Positions 34,646 to 44,657 of a DNA stretch of 64,000 bases are shown piece by piece. The notes under the pieces are model-generated. The model saw nothing but the letters and a program-made list of their open reading frames with translations. It did not search any database and had not been told where the DNA came from. The first letter of the stretch is position 1, and each line of letters opens with the position of its first letter. This DNA comes from Candidatus Tectomicrobia bacterium (lineage in GTDB: Bacteria > UBA8248): positions 20,543 to 84,542 of the forward strand of contig JACPUR010000003.1 in assembly GCA_016192135.1 (NCBI GenBank), in the 5' to 3' direction. The translations under genes and the position numbers were made by a program.

Positions 34646-36777
34646 GCGATCCCTCCGCCACCCGCCAAAGCCTCCGCCGCCTCCTCGCCCCGGCCTCCGT
34701 GGCCGTGGTGGGGGCCTCGGCGGACCTCGAGCGCTTCAACGGCCGGGTCCTCAAGAACCTCCTGCGCCACGGCTACCCGGGCCGCGTCTATCCGGTGAAT
34801 CCCAAGTACAGCGAGGTGGCCGGGGTTCCCTGCTGGCCCTCCCTGGACGTTCTTCCCGAGACGCCGGAGACCGTCTTCATCGCGGTGGGGCGGGAGCATG
34901 TCCTGGGCGTGGTGGAGGAATGCGCGGCGCGGGGAGTCGCGGCCGTCACCATCTACACGGCGGGTTTCTCCGAGACGGGCGGGGAGGGGGCGCGCCTGGA
35001 GCGGGGGATACTCGCCCGCGCCCGGGCCTCGGGAATGCGCGTCTGCGGTCCCAACGCGGCCGGCTACCACAATTTCCACGCGCGGCTCCACCTGGCGGGC
35101 ATCATCGCCCTGGAGATCGACGGCGTGCTCCCGGGCGCCGTGGGGGTGGTGTGCCAGAGCGGGAGCATCGGGGGCGCGCTCCTCTCGCGGGCCACCCGGC
35201 GGGGGATCGGCTTCAGCTACATGATCTCCTGCGGGAACGAGATGGACCTCGAGGCCGCGGATTACGTGGACTTCCTGGTGGAGGATCGCGAGACGCGCGC
35301 CATCGCGCTCTACCTGGAGGGCCTGCGCGACGGCCCGAAGTTCCTGCGGGCGGCCGAGCGGGCCCTGGCGGCGGGTAAGCCCATCGCCGCGCTGAAGGTG
35401 GGCCGCGCCGAAGCGGGCCGCGCCGCCGCGGTGAGCCACACGGGAGCGCTGGCGGGGGAGGATTTCGCCTGCGACGCGGCGTTCCGGCACTGGGGGGTGA
35501 CCCGGGTAGAGGGGCTGGAGGCGCTGTTCGAGACGGCCCACATGTTCGCCTCGACCCCTCTTCCCCGGGGCCGCCGGGTGGGGATCGTCTCCACGACGGG
35601 GGGAGGAGGGGCCCTCGTGGCCGACGCCTGCGGCGCCCTGGGGCTGGAGGTGCCTCCCCCGGGCGAGCGGCTCGAGGCGCGCCTGCGGGAGGCGCTCCCC
35701 GGAGCCGCCCCGGCGGCCAATCCGATGGATACGACCATTGCGGGCATCCAGGCCTTCGGGGCCGTCCTGCGGGCGGCGCTGGAAGAAGGTCCCTTCGATC
35801 TGGCGATCCCGGTGGTGGGTTCGAGCGCCCAGTTCCGGCCCGAGATCGGAGTGGCCCCCATCCTCAAGGCCAAGGAGGAGAACTGGGGCGGGGGGCGTCC
35901 TCTCCTGGCCTATTTCAATCCCCAGGCGGACGAGGCCCACCGCCTGATGGCGGGTGCGGGGATCGCTTCCTTCCAGTCGGCCGAGGGCTGCGCCCGGGCG
36001 GCGGCCCATCTGGCCGCCTATGCGGACCATCCCGCCCGGCGCCGGGGAAGGGCGCCCGTCCCTCCGGTGCCGGCGGGAGCCCGGCCGTTTCTGCAAAAGG
36101 CCGGCCCTCTCGGCGAGGGGGAGAGCCTGTCGCTGGCCGAGATGTTCGGCATCCGCGCCGTCCCCCGCCGCCTGTGCCGGGACGGGGAGGAGGCGGTCCG
36201 GGCCGGGCGGGAGCTGGGCTACCCGGTGGTCCTCAAGCTCTCCTCTCCGGATGTCCCCCACAAGACGGAGGCGGGCCTCGTCTCCGGCCGGCTGGCGGAT
36301 GAGGCCGCCCTCCGCGCCGCGCACGCGGCCATGGCGGAGCGTCTCCGGCGCCTCCCCGGCCTCCGCCGGGAGGGCTTTTTGGTCGAAAGATGGATAGAGG
36401 GGGGGGCGGAGTTCCTGCTCGGAACGGTGTGGGACGCGCAATTCGGCCCGGTGGTGACGGTGGGCCTGGGCGGGCTGGCGGCGGAAGCGCTCGGCGATGT
36501 GAGCGCCCGCCTCGCCCCGCTCGCCCGGGAGGATGCCGAGGCCATGCTCGGCGAGCTTCGGGGCGCCCGCGTTCTCGGCGCCTTCCGGGGGCGGGGAGCG
36601 CTGGACCGGGGGGCGCTGGCGGAGGCCATCGTCGCCCTGGGGACGCTCGCCGCGGCGCTCGGGGGGCGCCTCCGGGAGGCGGACATCAACCCGCTTTTCG
36701 TCCTGCCCGAGGGGGAGGGCTGCCTGGCCGCCGACGCCCTCATCGTGCTGGGAGGGGGGCCCGGCCAGCCCGGATGA
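34642..36777 (+). CDS. Acyl-CoA synthetase (NDP-forming), fused alpha-beta
   Basis: This 711-residue protein of the ADP-forming acetyl-CoA synthetase superfamily interconverts acyl-CoA and acid with ATP formation. The ATG overlaps the dehydrogenase stop (ATGA). The N-terminal CoA-binding domain has VAVVGASADLERFNGRVLKN and YPVNPKYSEVAGVPCW. The ligase domains contain VVCQSGSIGGALLSRA, KVGRAEAGRAAAVSHTGALAGE with the presumed phospho-His, and STTGGGGALVADA. The C-terminal ATP-grasp part has VVLKLSSPDVPHKTEAGLV and LREADINPLFVLPEGEG. The fused order resembles GNAT-less Acs-type proteins in bacteria. Confidence 0.92.
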   Translation: MSDPSATRQSLRRLLAPASVAVVGASADLERFNGRVLKNLLRHGYPGRVYPVNPKYSEVAGVPCWPSLDVLPETPETVFIAVGREHVLGVVEECAARGVAAVTIYTAGFSETGGEGARLERGILARARASGMRVCGPNAAGYHNFHARLHLAGIIALEIDGVLPGAVGVVCQSGSIGGALLSRATRRGIGFSYMISCGNEMDLEAADYVDFLVEDRETRAIALYLEGLRDGPKFLRAAERALAAGKPIAALKVGRAEAGRAAAVSHTGALAGEDFACDAAFRHWGVTRVEGLEALFETAHMFASTPLPRGRRVGIVSTTGGGGALVADACGALGLEVPPPGERLEARLREALPGAAPAANPMDTTIAGIQAFGAVLRAALEEGPFDLAIPVVGSSAQFRPEIGVAPILKAKEENWGGGRPLLAYFNPQADEAHRLMAGAGIASFQSAEGCARAAAHLAAYADHPARRRGRAPVPPVPAGARPFLQKAGPLGEGESLSLAEMFGIRAVPRRLCRDGEEAVRAGRELGYPVVLKLSSPDVPHKTEAGLVSGRLADEAALRAAHAAMAERLRRLPGLRREGFLVERWIEGGAEFLLGTVWDAQFGPVVTVGLGGLAAEALGDVSARLAPLAREDAEAMLGELRGARVLGAFRGRGALDRGALAEAIVALGTLAAALGGRLREADINPLFVLPEGEGCLAADALIVLGGGPGQPG

Positions 36778-36849
36778 ACCTCCCGCTTTCCATGGGCCTC
36801 CCGAAACACCGTTCCGGATCAGGTTTTCATCTGAAGCAAGGATATTTTC

Positions 36850-36905
36850 CCCCAAATAGGTCCCCAAAATAGGGCGTTGACATAAACTGCGACAGCCGCT
36901 ACGGT
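36850..36905 (+). promoter_or_regulatory. Sigma70 promoter with upstream direct repeat for the ABC operon
   Basis: TTGACA (36877-36882) and TACGGT (36900-36905) are 17 bp apart, a good promoter for the importer genes starting at 37003. Just upstream, CCCCAAATAGG (36850-36860) and CCCCAAAATAGG (36862-36873) form a tandem direct repeat abutting the -35, a likely regulator site. Confidence 0.7.
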
Positions 36906-37002
36906 TTACCCATACCAAATTCACGGTTGTCGGCAGAAAAAGCCACCAAACCCTCTGTTTTTGCAGGGGGAGCTTATCCGCCGGCGAGGAGGGAGTGTCC
37001 CT

Positions 37003-37998
37003 GTGGCCCAGCTTCTCCGGATTGAGGACCTCCAGACGCATTTTTTCACGTCCGGCGGGGTGGTGAAGGCCGTCAACGGGATTTCCTATGACGTGGAGGA
37101 GGGCGAAACCGTCGCCATCGTCGGGGAATCGGGCTGCGGGAAATCCGTGAGTGCCCTCTCCATCCTCCGCCTCATCCCCGATCCCCCCGGGCGTATCGTC
37201 GGGGGGAGCATCCAGTTCAACGGCATGAACCTCCTCTCCCTCTCCGACGAAGAGATCCGTAAGGTGCGCGGGCATCAGATCGGGATGATCTTCCAGGAGC
37301 CGATGACCTCGCTCAATCCCATCCTCACCATCGGCCTCCAGCTCACCGAGACGATGGAGGTGCACCTCGGCCTTAAGCGGGCCGACGCGCAGAAGCGGGC
37401 GGCGGAGTACCTGCGGATGGTGGGAATCCCGGAGCCGGAGAGGAGGCTCCAGCAGTACCCCCACCATCTGAGCGGAGGCATGCGCCAGCGGGTCATGATC
37501 GCGATGGCGCTCTGCTGCGAGCCCAAGCTCATCATCGCCGACGAGCCCACCACCGCCCTCGACGTCACCATCCAGGCGCAGATCCTCGAGCTGATGAAGG
37601 ACCTCACCAAGCGCATGGGCGTGGCTCTCATCGTCATCACCCACAACCTCGGGGTGGTGGCCCGCTACGCGGACCGCGTGAACGTCATGTACGCGGGCAA
37701 GATCATCGAGCGGGGGCCCGCCCGGGCCATTTACTCCCGGCCTTCGCACCCCTACACGCTGGGGCTCCTGCGCTCGGTCCCCCGCCTGGACCACCCCCGC
37801 CGGGAGCGCCTCGACCCCATCGAGGGCCAGCCGCCCGACTTGTCCCGCCAGATCGCGGGCTGTTCCTTCCAGCCCCGCTGCCGGTTCGCCTTCGACCGGT
37901 GCGCCGAGTATCCGCCCCTGGAGCCGGCCGAGAGCGGCCATCTCGCGGCCTGCTGGAAGAAGGACGAGCTGCTCCGTCTTTCGGCGAGGGCCTCCTGA
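37003..37998 (+). CDS. Dipeptide/oligopeptide ABC transporter ATPase (DppD type)
   Basis: The 331-residue ATP-binding subunit starts at the GTG at 37003, preceded by GAGGAGGGAG. The TTG at 36961 further upstream has no site. Walker A is [12 protein letters not shown], the Q-loop is [12 protein letters not shown], the signature is [11 protein letters not shown], Walker B is [13 protein letters not shown], and the switch His is in ITHNLGVV. The C-terminal oligopeptide-specific domain has [15 protein letters not shown] and the Cys-rich [15 protein letters not shown], which in this subfamily can hold an iron-sulfur cluster. The stop overlaps the next ATG. Confidence 0.95.
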   Translation: MAQLLRIEDLQTHFFTSGGVVKAVNGISYDVEEGETVAIVGESGCGKSVSALSILRLIPDPPGRIVGGSIQFNGMNLLSLSDEEIRKVRGHQIGMIFQEPMTSLNPILTIGLQLTETMEVHLGLKRADAQKRAAEYLRMVGIPEPERRLQQYPHHLSGGMRQRVMIAMALCCEPKLIIADEPTTALDVTIQAQILELMKDLTKRMGVALIVITHNLGVVARYADRVNVMYAGKIIERGPARAIYSRPSHPYTLGLLRSVPRLDHPRRERLDPIEGQPPDLSRQIAGCSFQPRCRFAFDRCAEYPPLEPAESGHLAACWKKDELLRLSARAS

Positions 37999-39029
37999 TG
38001 GCGACGGATTTCTCCACCCGCGCCAAGCCGCTGCGCTCCCGGGGAGGGGAGGGGGACGGCGTCCTCCTCGAGGTGAAGGGGCTCAAGAAGCACTTCCCCA
38101 TCACGGAAGGAGTGCTGATCCAGAGGACGGTCGTGACGGTGAAGGCGGTGGACGGAGTGAGCTTCTCCATCCGGAGGGGCGAGACCCTGGGGCTCGTCGG
38201 CGAGTCCGGCTGCGGCAAGACCACCACGGGCCGCTGCATCCTTCAGCTCGAGCGCCCGACGGAGGGGGAGGTGATCTTCGGGGGGACGAACCTCGCCACC
38301 CTGGACCAGAAGGAGCTCCGCTCATGGCGCCGGAGGATGCAGGTGATCTTCCAGGATCCCTACAGCTCCCTCAATCCGCGGATGAAGATCGGCGACATCA
38401 TCGAGGAGCCGATGTACGTCCACGGGCTGGCCCAAGGCGGCCGGGAGCGGCGGGAGCGGGTCCGGGAGCTCCTCACGGTCTGCGGGCTGGGCGCCCGGAT
38501 GGGCGATCGCTTCCCCCACGAAATGAGCGGCGGCCAGCGCCAGCGCGTAGGCATCGCCCGGGCGCTGGCCATGAGGCCGGAGTTCATCGTATGCGACGAG
38601 CCCGTCTCGGCCCTGGACGTCTCGATCCAGGCCCAGATCATCAACCTGCTCGAGGACCTGCGCCAGCAGTACGGGCTGACCTACCTGTTCATCGCCCACG
38701 ACCTCAGCGTGGTGCGGCACCTGTGCCACCGGGTGGCGGTGATGTACCTGGGCCGGATCGTGGAGATGGCGGACTGCGACGAGCTGTACGAGAACCCGAG
38801 GCACCCCTACACCCGCGCCCTCCTTTCGGCGGTCCCCGTCCCGGACCCCGAGGTGGAGCACCGCCGGAAGCTGGAGGTGGTCAGGGGGGAGGTCCCGAGC
38901 CCGATCAACCCGCCGAGCGGCTGCGTCTTCCACCCACGCTGCCCGCTCACCGTGGAAAGCTGCATGAGCGATGTTCCCGCGCTCCGGGAAATCGGCCCTG
39001 GCCACTGGGTGGCCTGCACGGAGGTTTAG
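37998..39029 (+). CDS. Dipeptide/oligopeptide ABC transporter ATPase (DppF type)
   Basis: This second ATPase of the importer has 343 residues, with the ATG overlapping the DppD stop. It has Walker [28 protein letters not shown], the signature [17 protein letters not shown], Walker [19 protein letters not shown], and the switch His in [11 protein letters not shown]. The C-terminal domain keeps [17 protein letters not shown] and [15 protein letters not shown]. It would pair with DppD as a heterodimer under the two permeases. Confidence 0.95.
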   Translation: MATDFSTRAKPLRSRGGEGDGVLLEVKGLKKHFPITEGVLIQRTVVTVKAVDGVSFSIRRGETLGLVGESGCGKTTTGRCILQLERPTEGEVIFGGTNLATLDQKELRSWRRRMQVIFQDPYSSLNPRMKIGDIIEEPMYVHGLAQGGRERRERVRELLTVCGLGARMGDRFPHEMSGGQRQRVGIARALAMRPEFIVCDEPVSALDVSIQAQIINLLEDLRQQYGLTYLFIAHDLSVVRHLCHRVAVMYLGRIVEMADCDELYENPRHPYTRALLSAVPVPDPEVEHRRKLEVVRGEVPSPINPPSGCVFHPRCPLTVESCMSDVPALREIGPGHWVACTEV

Positions 39030-39105
39030 GCGTATGCGGCCGGCGCGGCATGGCCGGCGAGAAGGGCAACACGGCCCGTTGCCTTCTGACTGAGGAGGTT
39101 CAATC

Positions 39106-40725
39106 ATGAATCGCTTGTCGATGAGAACGGCCCTGGCGCTCGGGGCGGCCCTGGCGCTCGCGCTGGCTGGCTTCGCGGCCACGGCGGAAGCCGCTCCCAA
39201 GAAGGGAGGAGTGCTCAAGTACATCATCCCCGCGGAGCCGCCAAGCTACGACGGGCACAGGGAAACCACCTTCGGGCTCATCCACCCGATCGCGCCCTTC
39301 TACAGCTTGCTGATCCGGGTGAACCCCGACAACCCCGCATCTCCCACCGATTTCGTGTGCGACGTCTGCACCGAAATGCCCAAGCCCACGGACGGGGGGA
39401 AGAAGTACACGTTCAAGATGCGCAAGGACGTCAAGTTCTGGGACGGCCAGCCGCTCACGGCGAAGGATGTCGAGGCCACCTACAAGAAGATCATCTTCCC
39501 TCCGGAGGGAGTGGCCAGTGCCCGCAAGGGCCAGTTCTCCATGGTGGCGAAGGTGAGCGCGCCGGACGACGGGACGGTGGTTTTCGATCTGAAGTATCCC
39601 TCCGGGGCCTTCCTCCCCGCGCTGGCGACCCCGTATAATTTCCTCTACAGCGCGAAGAAGCTCGCCCAGGACATACACTGGTACGAGAAGAACATCCTGG
39701 GCTCCGGGCCCTTCAAGTTCAAGCAGCACCAGCGGGGGGCCTTCATCGAGGGCGAGCGCAACCCTGACTATCACTTCAAGGGCGTGCCCTACCTGGACGG
39801 CTTCCACGGCATCTTCTCCGACAAGCTGGCGGTGCGCGTGAACGCCATCCGGAGCGGCCAGGCCTACATCGAGTTCCGGGGCTTCCCGCCCAGCCACCGC
39901 AACGACCTGAAGAAGGCGCTGGGGGACAAGCTCACCGTCCAGGAGAGCGACTGGAACTGCTCCCTCCTCATCAACCCGAACCACCTCAAGAAGCCTTTTG
40001 ACGACCCGCGCGTCCGCCGGGCGCTCACCCTCGCGATCGACCGCTGGGGCGGCTCGCAGTATCTCTCCAAGACCGCCATCGTGAAGCCGGTGGGGGGCGT
40101 GGTGTTCCCCGGCCATCCCCTCGCGGCGAAGAAGGAGGAACTGGAGAAAATCGCCGGCTACTGGCCCGACATCAAGAAGTCCCGGGCCGAGGCGAAGCGG
40201 CTCCTGAAGGAGGCGGGCATTCCGGAGGGATTCGAGTTCACCTTGCACAACCGCGGCGTGGACCAGCCCTACAAGATCGTGGGCACCTGGCTCATCGACC
40301 AGTGGCGGCAGGTGGGCCTCAAGGTGAAGCAGTGGGTGCAGCCGACGGGCCCCTTCTATCAGGTGCTCCGCAGCAAGTCCCAGCAGTATGACGTGAGCAT
40401 GGACTTCAACTGCCAGGCGGTGGTGAATCCTTTGGCCGACGTGTCCAAGTACCTGTCCTACGACAAGTCGGGCAGCAACCACGCGAATTACATCAACCGC
40501 GAGGTGGACGGGCTCTACGAGAAGATGAACCGATCGGGGGACGTCGAGGAACAGCGGGCGGTCATGCGGCAGTTCGAGAAGCTCGTGCTGGATGAGCAGG
40601 CCCATTACTTCGTCACCTTGTGGTGGTACCGGATCATCCCGCACCGCTCCATCGTGAAGGGATGGAAGATCAGCCCGAGCCACTACCTGAACCAGGACCT
40701 GTCCAACATCTGGCTCGAGGAATAG
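39106..40725 (+). CDS. Peptide-type ABC substrate-binding protein (family 5)
   Basis: The 539-residue periplasmic receptor of this importer follows GAGGAGG and has a signal peptide (MNRLSMRTALALGAALALAL, cleavage near AEAAPKKGG). Family motifs are KKGGVLKYIIPAEPPSYDGH, KYTFKMRKDVKFWDGQPLTAKDVEATY, DDPRVRRALTLAIDRW and AEAKRLLKEAGIPEGF. A CDVC pair near residue 86 is unusual for the family. The ligand may be a peptide but could be another small molecule. A strong hairpin follows before the permease genes. Confidence 0.93.
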   Translation: MNRLSMRTALALGAALALALAGFAATAEAAPKKGGVLKYIIPAEPPSYDGHRETTFGLIHPIAPFYSLLIRVNPDNPASPTDFVCDVCTEMPKPTDGGKKYTFKMRKDVKFWDGQPLTAKDVEATYKKIIFPPEGVASARKGQFSMVAKVSAPDDGTVVFDLKYPSGAFLPALATPYNFLYSAKKLAQDIHWYEKNILGSGPFKFKQHQRGAFIEGERNPDYHFKGVPYLDGFHGIFSDKLAVRVNAIRSGQAYIEFRGFPPSHRNDLKKALGDKLTVQESDWNCSLLINPNHLKKPFDDPRVRRALTLAIDRWGGSQYLSKTAIVKPVGGVVFPGHPLAAKKEELEKIAGYWPDIKKSRAEAKRLLKEAGIPEGFEFTLHNRGVDQPYKIVGTWLIDQWRQVGLKVKQWVQPTGPFYQVLRSKSQQYDVSMDFNCQAVVNPLADVSKYLSYDKSGSNHANYINREVDGLYEKMNRSGDVEEQRAVMRQFEKLVLDEQAHYFVTLWWYRIIPHRSIVKGWKISPSHYLNQDLSNIWLEE

Positions 40726-40742
40726 GGGGGCATTTTCGCGGC

Positions 40743-40777
40743 GGCCGGCCCGCCGGCGTGAAGCCGGCGGGCCGGCC
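40743..40777 (+). other. 15-bp hairpin between binding protein and permeases
   Basis: GGCCGGCCCGCCGGC (40743-40757), loop GTGAA, and its perfect complement (40763-40777) form a very stable hairpin without a U-tract. It lies 15 bp before the permease ATG. Such hairpins keep the binding-protein message abundant relative to the membrane components. Confidence 0.8.
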
Positions 40778-40791
40778 CGCGGAGCGTTTGC

Positions 40792-41763
40792 ATGCACAAG
40801 TACATCCTCAAGCGGACCCTGCTCATGATCCCCACGCTCTTCGGGGCGGCGGTGCTCGTATTCGTGCTGCTCCGGCTGATCCCGGGTGACACGTGCGAGC
40901 TCCGCCTGGCCGGGACCGGCGCCTATTTCGACGAAAGCGCGCTCAAGGTGTGCCGGGAGCAGGCCGGCCTGAACCGGCCCATGGCCGCCCAGTTCCTCGA
41001 CTGGATGTGGGGCATCGTGCGCCTCGACTTCGGTTACTCCATGTGGACGGGCCAGCCCGTCACGGCCGAGATCGCCCTCCGCTTCCAGCTTTCCCTCCAG
41101 GTGGCCATCATGGCCACCCTCGCCGCCACGATCCTCGCCATCCCGCTGGGCACCATCTCGGCGATCAAGCAGGACACCTGGGTGGACTACGTGGTGCGCG
41201 GCTTCAGCATCGCCGGCCTGGCGATGCCCTCCTTCTGGCTCGGCATCCTCATCATCCTGGGCCTGCTCATCTCCACCCAGCGCTTCCTGGGGGAGCCGTG
41301 GATGCCGCCGCTCGAATACATCCCCATCTGGGAGGACCCGGGGCGGAACCTCATCCAGCTCGTCTGGCCCGCGCTGGCGACGGGCTACCGCTACTCCGCC
41401 GTCGCCACCCGGATGACGCGCTCGGCCCTGCTCGAGGTTCTGCGCGAGGACTACGTCCGCACGGCCCGCGCCAAGGGCCTCATCGAGAAGCTGATCATGC
41501 GCCGCCACGCCCTCAAGAACGCCCTCCTCCCGGTGACGACGGTCATCGGCCTGGAGTTCGCCTTCCTCATCGGAGGGCTGGTGGTGACCGAGCAGGTGTT
41601 CAACCTGAACGGCGTGGGCAAGCTGTTCGTCGAGGCGGTGTCCCACCACGATTACACCTTGACCCAGGCGCTCGTGATGCTCGTGGCGTTTGTCTTCATC
41701 CTGACGAACTTCGTCATCGATATCTTCTACGCGTGGATCGATCCGCGCATCCGGTACCGCTAG
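40792..41763 (+). CDS. ABC transporter permease (DppB type)
   Basis: The 323-residue membrane subunit has about six membrane segments. The N-terminus HKYILKRTLLMIPTLFGAAV and the LDFGYSMWTGQPV motif are typical of DppB. The EAA loop, which contacts the ATPases, is DYVRTARAKGLIEKLIMRRHALKNALLP. It ends IDIFYAWIDPRIRYR, a common terminus of this class. The start is 14 bp after the hairpin. Confidence 0.95.
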   Translation: MHKYILKRTLLMIPTLFGAAVLVFVLLRLIPGDTCELRLAGTGAYFDESALKVCREQAGLNRPMAAQFLDWMWGIVRLDFGYSMWTGQPVTAEIALRFQLSLQVAIMATLAATILAIPLGTISAIKQDTWVDYVVRGFSIAGLAMPSFWLGILIILGLLISTQRFLGEPWMPPLEYIPIWEDPGRNLIQLVWPALATGYRYSAVATRMTRSALLEVLREDYVRTARAKGLIEKLIMRRHALKNALLPVTTVIGLEFAFLIGGLVVTEQVFNLNGVGKLFVEAVSHHDYTLTQALVMLVAFVFILTNFVIDIFYAWIDPRIRYR

Positions 41764-41773
41764 GAGCGAGGCC

Positions 41774-42679
41774 ATGGTCGAATTGCGCACCCCGCCGCTC
41801 GCGGCGCCGATGGAAGGCGAGGCCGCTCCGCGCAGCTTCTGGCGCGAGGCCGTCCGGAACGTGACCTTCCGCAAGCCCCTCGGGGCGGCGGGGGCGTTCA
41901 TCATCCTCCTCATGATCGCCATGGCTCTCCTGGCGCCGGTCATCGCGCCCTACAACCCCGTGGCGAACGTCTATGAGAAAATCCATCAGCCGCCGAGTTT
42001 CGAGAATTGGCTGGGGACCGATCAGTTCGGCCGGGACATCCTGAGCCGCATCATCTACGGCGCACGCACGGCGCTTCTGGTGGGCTTCGTCTCCTCTCTT
42101 ATCGGAGCGACCCTGGGCCTGCTCCTCGGCGTGGCCAGCGCCTACTTCGGCGGGCGCTTCGACCTCATCTTCCAGCGGGTGATGGACGTATTCATGGCCT
42201 TCCCGCTCATCATCATGGCGCTGGCGGTCGTGTCGATCTTCGGCACGGGCGTCCAGAACGTCATCATCGCCATCACCATTCCCTTCATCCCCCGTTGCGC
42301 CCGCGTGGTGCGATCGAGCGCCCTCGCCATCCGCGAGATCCCCTACGTGGACGCCGCCCGCGCGCTGGGCTTCCGGCACGGCCGGATCATCGTCCGCCAC
42401 ATGGTCCCCAACGTGATGGCCCCCTACCTGATCATGCTGACCTCCTTCATGGCCCAGGCCATCCTCCTGGAGGCCTCCCTCTCCTACCTGGGGCTGGGCG
42501 TGCAGGAGCCGGTCCCCGCCTGGGGCCTCATGCTCCAGGGCGGGGCCGAGGAATACGCCGAGAGCGCCCCGTGGATCGCCATCTTCCCCGGCTTGGCCAT
42601 CAGCCTCTCCGTCTTCGCCTTCAACCTGTTCGGGGACGCCCTGCGGGACGCCCTGGATCCCCGGCTCCGCTCCGACTGA
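41774..42679 (+). CDS. ABC transporter permease (DppC type)
   Basis: The 301-residue second permease starts with GGAGCGAGG upstream, 10 bp after DppB. It shows HQPPSFENWLGTDQFGRDILSR and IIYGARTALLVGFVSSLIGATLG, the EAA loop YVDAARALGFRHGRIIVRHMVPN, and the C-terminal FNLFGDALRDALDPRLRSD, all typical of DppC. It completes the importer: two ATPases, receptor and two permeases, in one direction. Confidence 0.95.
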   Translation: MVELRTPPLAAPMEGEAAPRSFWREAVRNVTFRKPLGAAGAFIILLMIAMALLAPVIAPYNPVANVYEKIHQPPSFENWLGTDQFGRDILSRIIYGARTALLVGFVSSLIGATLGLLLGVASAYFGGRFDLIFQRVMDVFMAFPLIIMALAVVSIFGTGVQNVIIAITIPFIPRCARVVRSSALAIREIPYVDAARALGFRHGRIIVRHMVPNVMAPYLIMLTSFMAQAILLEASLSYLGLGVQEPVPAWGLMLQGGAEEYAESAPWIAIFPGLAISLSVFAFNLFGDALRDALDPRLRSD

Positions 42680-42791
42680 CGCGCCGCTCCATATCATCCT
42701 CCGCCCCCGGCCCGCCCGCGATCCGCCCGCCTCCTATGCGCCCGCCCCGCCTTCGCGGTAGGCTATGTCCTCCTTGAGAGGAAGGGTCCTC

Positions 42792-44624
42792 ATGGCGGCG
42801 CAGATGCGATCGGTGGCCGGGCCCGTCCTGTGCGTCCTCCTGGCCTTCTGGGGGTTCGGCATGGCGGGGGATCGGGACGCGCGCCCCGTGAAAGGGCGGG
42901 CGCCCCTCGAGGCGGTTGCGCCCGCCGGCCCGTGGAGCGCCCCCGGCCCCTACGAGCGCTCGTCCCGCGCCGTCCAAAGCCGGGGGGCGGCCCCCGGGCT
43001 CCGGATCCCCTTTCCCGCGGCGGACGCCTACCGGCTCCGCATCTTCTACAAGCTCGAAGGGAAGGCGCCGGGCGAAGCCCTCATCGGCGGACAGGCCGTG
43101 GCCCAGCTCGAGCCGGGGGGGTGGGGCCGCGCCAGCTTCAAATCTCCCCTGGTCCGGCCGGGGGAACCCCTGCCCGTCGCCTTCCGGGTGCCCGAGGGAG
43201 GCAAGCTGATCCTCCGGCGGGTGGACTTCCAGAACTACCTCGTCCGGGCCGGCTCGCTCGCGCTTCTCAAGCCCGCGGGCGGCCGCGGCGTCCCCCCCTC
43301 GCCCGGGCAGACGGGCCTCTTCCTGTTCGCGCTCGTCTTCCTGGGCGCCTGCCTCTCGCTCGCCGGCCGGGGCCGCCGGGAGGGCGAGGCCCTGGATGGC
43401 CCCTTCTGGCGGTGGTGCGGCGGCGCGGCGGGGCTCCTCGTCCTCCATCAGTGGCTCTCGCCCTATCCCCTCCATGCCCGGCCGCCGGCGCTGGGGGCCG
43501 CCTTCCTGGCCGTCTCCTGCACGGGCGTCCTCGCGCGGCTGGCGGGGGGCGGGAGGGCCCTTCTGCGGCGGGCCGGCCTCGCGGCGGCGGGCGTCCTCAT
43601 CGCGCTGCTGATCGCGGAGGGGGCCCTGCGGATATGGGACCCGCCCATCAGCCGCCCCCGCATCGGGAGCTACGCGGCCTACTCCGAGGACTACGGCTGG
43701 ATGAACCGCCCCGGCGCCGAGGGCTGGCAGGTGGATATCCGGTACCATATCCGGATCAACCGCTTCGGCCACCGGGGAGGGGACTATCCCGAGAAGAAGC
43801 CGGAGGGGGAGTTCCGCATCCTGGGGCTGGGGGACTCCTTCGCCTTCGGCTGGGGGGTGGCGGAGGAGGACACCTTCCTCAAGGTGGTGGAGCGGAGGTT
43901 CCGCGCGGCGGGCCGCCGCGTCCGGGTGATGAACGCGGCCGTCCCCGCCTGGCACAGCTCCCAGTCCCTCCATTACCTTCTCCGCGAGGGTCTGCGCTTC
44001 GAGCCGGACCTCGTGGTGATGAGCTTCTTCATGGACGACGTGTTCCCGGCGCAGGTGGATCGCTTCCACCGGAGCGCCAAGGCGCGGGAGCTTCGGGCCG
44101 AGGAGGCGTCGCTGCGCCGGAAGAAGAATGCGGCCTCCCTCCGGCTCTACAGCCTCTGGTTCAACTACCGGAAGCTCCTCCGCGCCGGCCGGGAGCAGCG
44201 GCGGCTCAACCCCTACCCCACCTTCGAGGCGGAGCGGGAGAGGATCCTCTCCGTCTCCTCCCAGCGGGATTTCGAGCAAATCGGCTCCCTCCGCGAAGGG
44301 CTGGACCGGATGATCGGCGAGTGGGAGAAGGCGCGCGAGGCGCACAGGCTGCCCATCGTCTTCACCTTCATCCCGGCGGGCGGGGCCCTGGGCCATCCCG
44401 AGCTGCAGGGGCACGCCCGCGCCCTCCAGCGGGCGAGCCTGGCGCGCGGCGTCCCCTACGTGGACGCGGTGTCCCGCCTGGAGCGCCAGCCCGACCCGCG
44501 CAGGCTCTACCTCCACCCGCGCGACGGCCACATGAGCGCGGCGGGCCACGCCGTGGTGGGGGAGGCGATCGCCGAGCGGATATTGAAGGAAGGCTGGCTG
44601 AAAGGCGGACCGGCCGACAATTGA
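42792..44624 (+). CDS. Membrane-anchored SGNH hydrolase-like protein
   Basis: This 610-residue protein starts at 42792 with GAGAGGAAGG upstream; an ATG at 42765 is possible but lacks a site. There is an N-terminal membrane segment, a polar beta-rich part to about residue 160, then three more hydrophobic segments (to about residue 280). A C-terminal SGNH/GDSL domain follows, with block I LGLGDSFAFGWGV, MNAAVPAWHSSQS, MSFFMDDVFPAQ and the Asp-His block HPRDGHMSAAGHAVV. The family acts on acyl or acetyl esters, often of cell-surface polysaccharides. The active site probably faces the periplasm. It precedes a GH13 gene by 33 bp. Confidence 0.8.
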   Translation: MAAQMRSVAGPVLCVLLAFWGFGMAGDRDARPVKGRAPLEAVAPAGPWSAPGPYERSSRAVQSRGAAPGLRIPFPAADAYRLRIFYKLEGKAPGEALIGGQAVAQLEPGGWGRASFKSPLVRPGEPLPVAFRVPEGGKLILRRVDFQNYLVRAGSLALLKPAGGRGVPPSPGQTGLFLFALVFLGACLSLAGRGRREGEALDGPFWRWCGGAAGLLVLHQWLSPYPLHARPPALGAAFLAVSCTGVLARLAGGGRALLRRAGLAAAGVLIALLIAEGALRIWDPPISRPRIGSYAAYSEDYGWMNRPGAEGWQVDIRYHIRINRFGHRGGDYPEKKPEGEFRILGLGDSFAFGWGVAEEDTFLKVVERRFRAAGRRVRVMNAAVPAWHSSQSLHYLLREGLRFEPDLVVMSFFMDDVFPAQVDRFHRSAKARELRAEEASLRRKKNAASLRLYSLWFNYRKLLRAGREQRRLNPYPTFEAERERILSVSSQRDFEQIGSLREGLDRMIGEWEKAREAHRLPIVFTFIPAGGALGHPELQGHARALQRASLARGVPYVDAVSRLERQPDPRRLYLHPRDGHMSAAGHAVVGEAIAERILKEGWLKGGPADN

Positions 44625-44657
44625 GCTTGTCGCTGAGCTTGTAGAGGAGTCCATCCC

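Noticed and set aside
34603..37941. Very long minus-strand open frame (1112 codons)
   Set aside because: It is antisense to the acyl-CoA synthetase and ABC ATPase genes, has no domain motifs, and arises from high GC content.
39100..41943. Long minus-strand frame (947 codons)
   Set aside because: It is antisense to the receptor and permease genes, which have clear family motifs and ribosome-binding sites.
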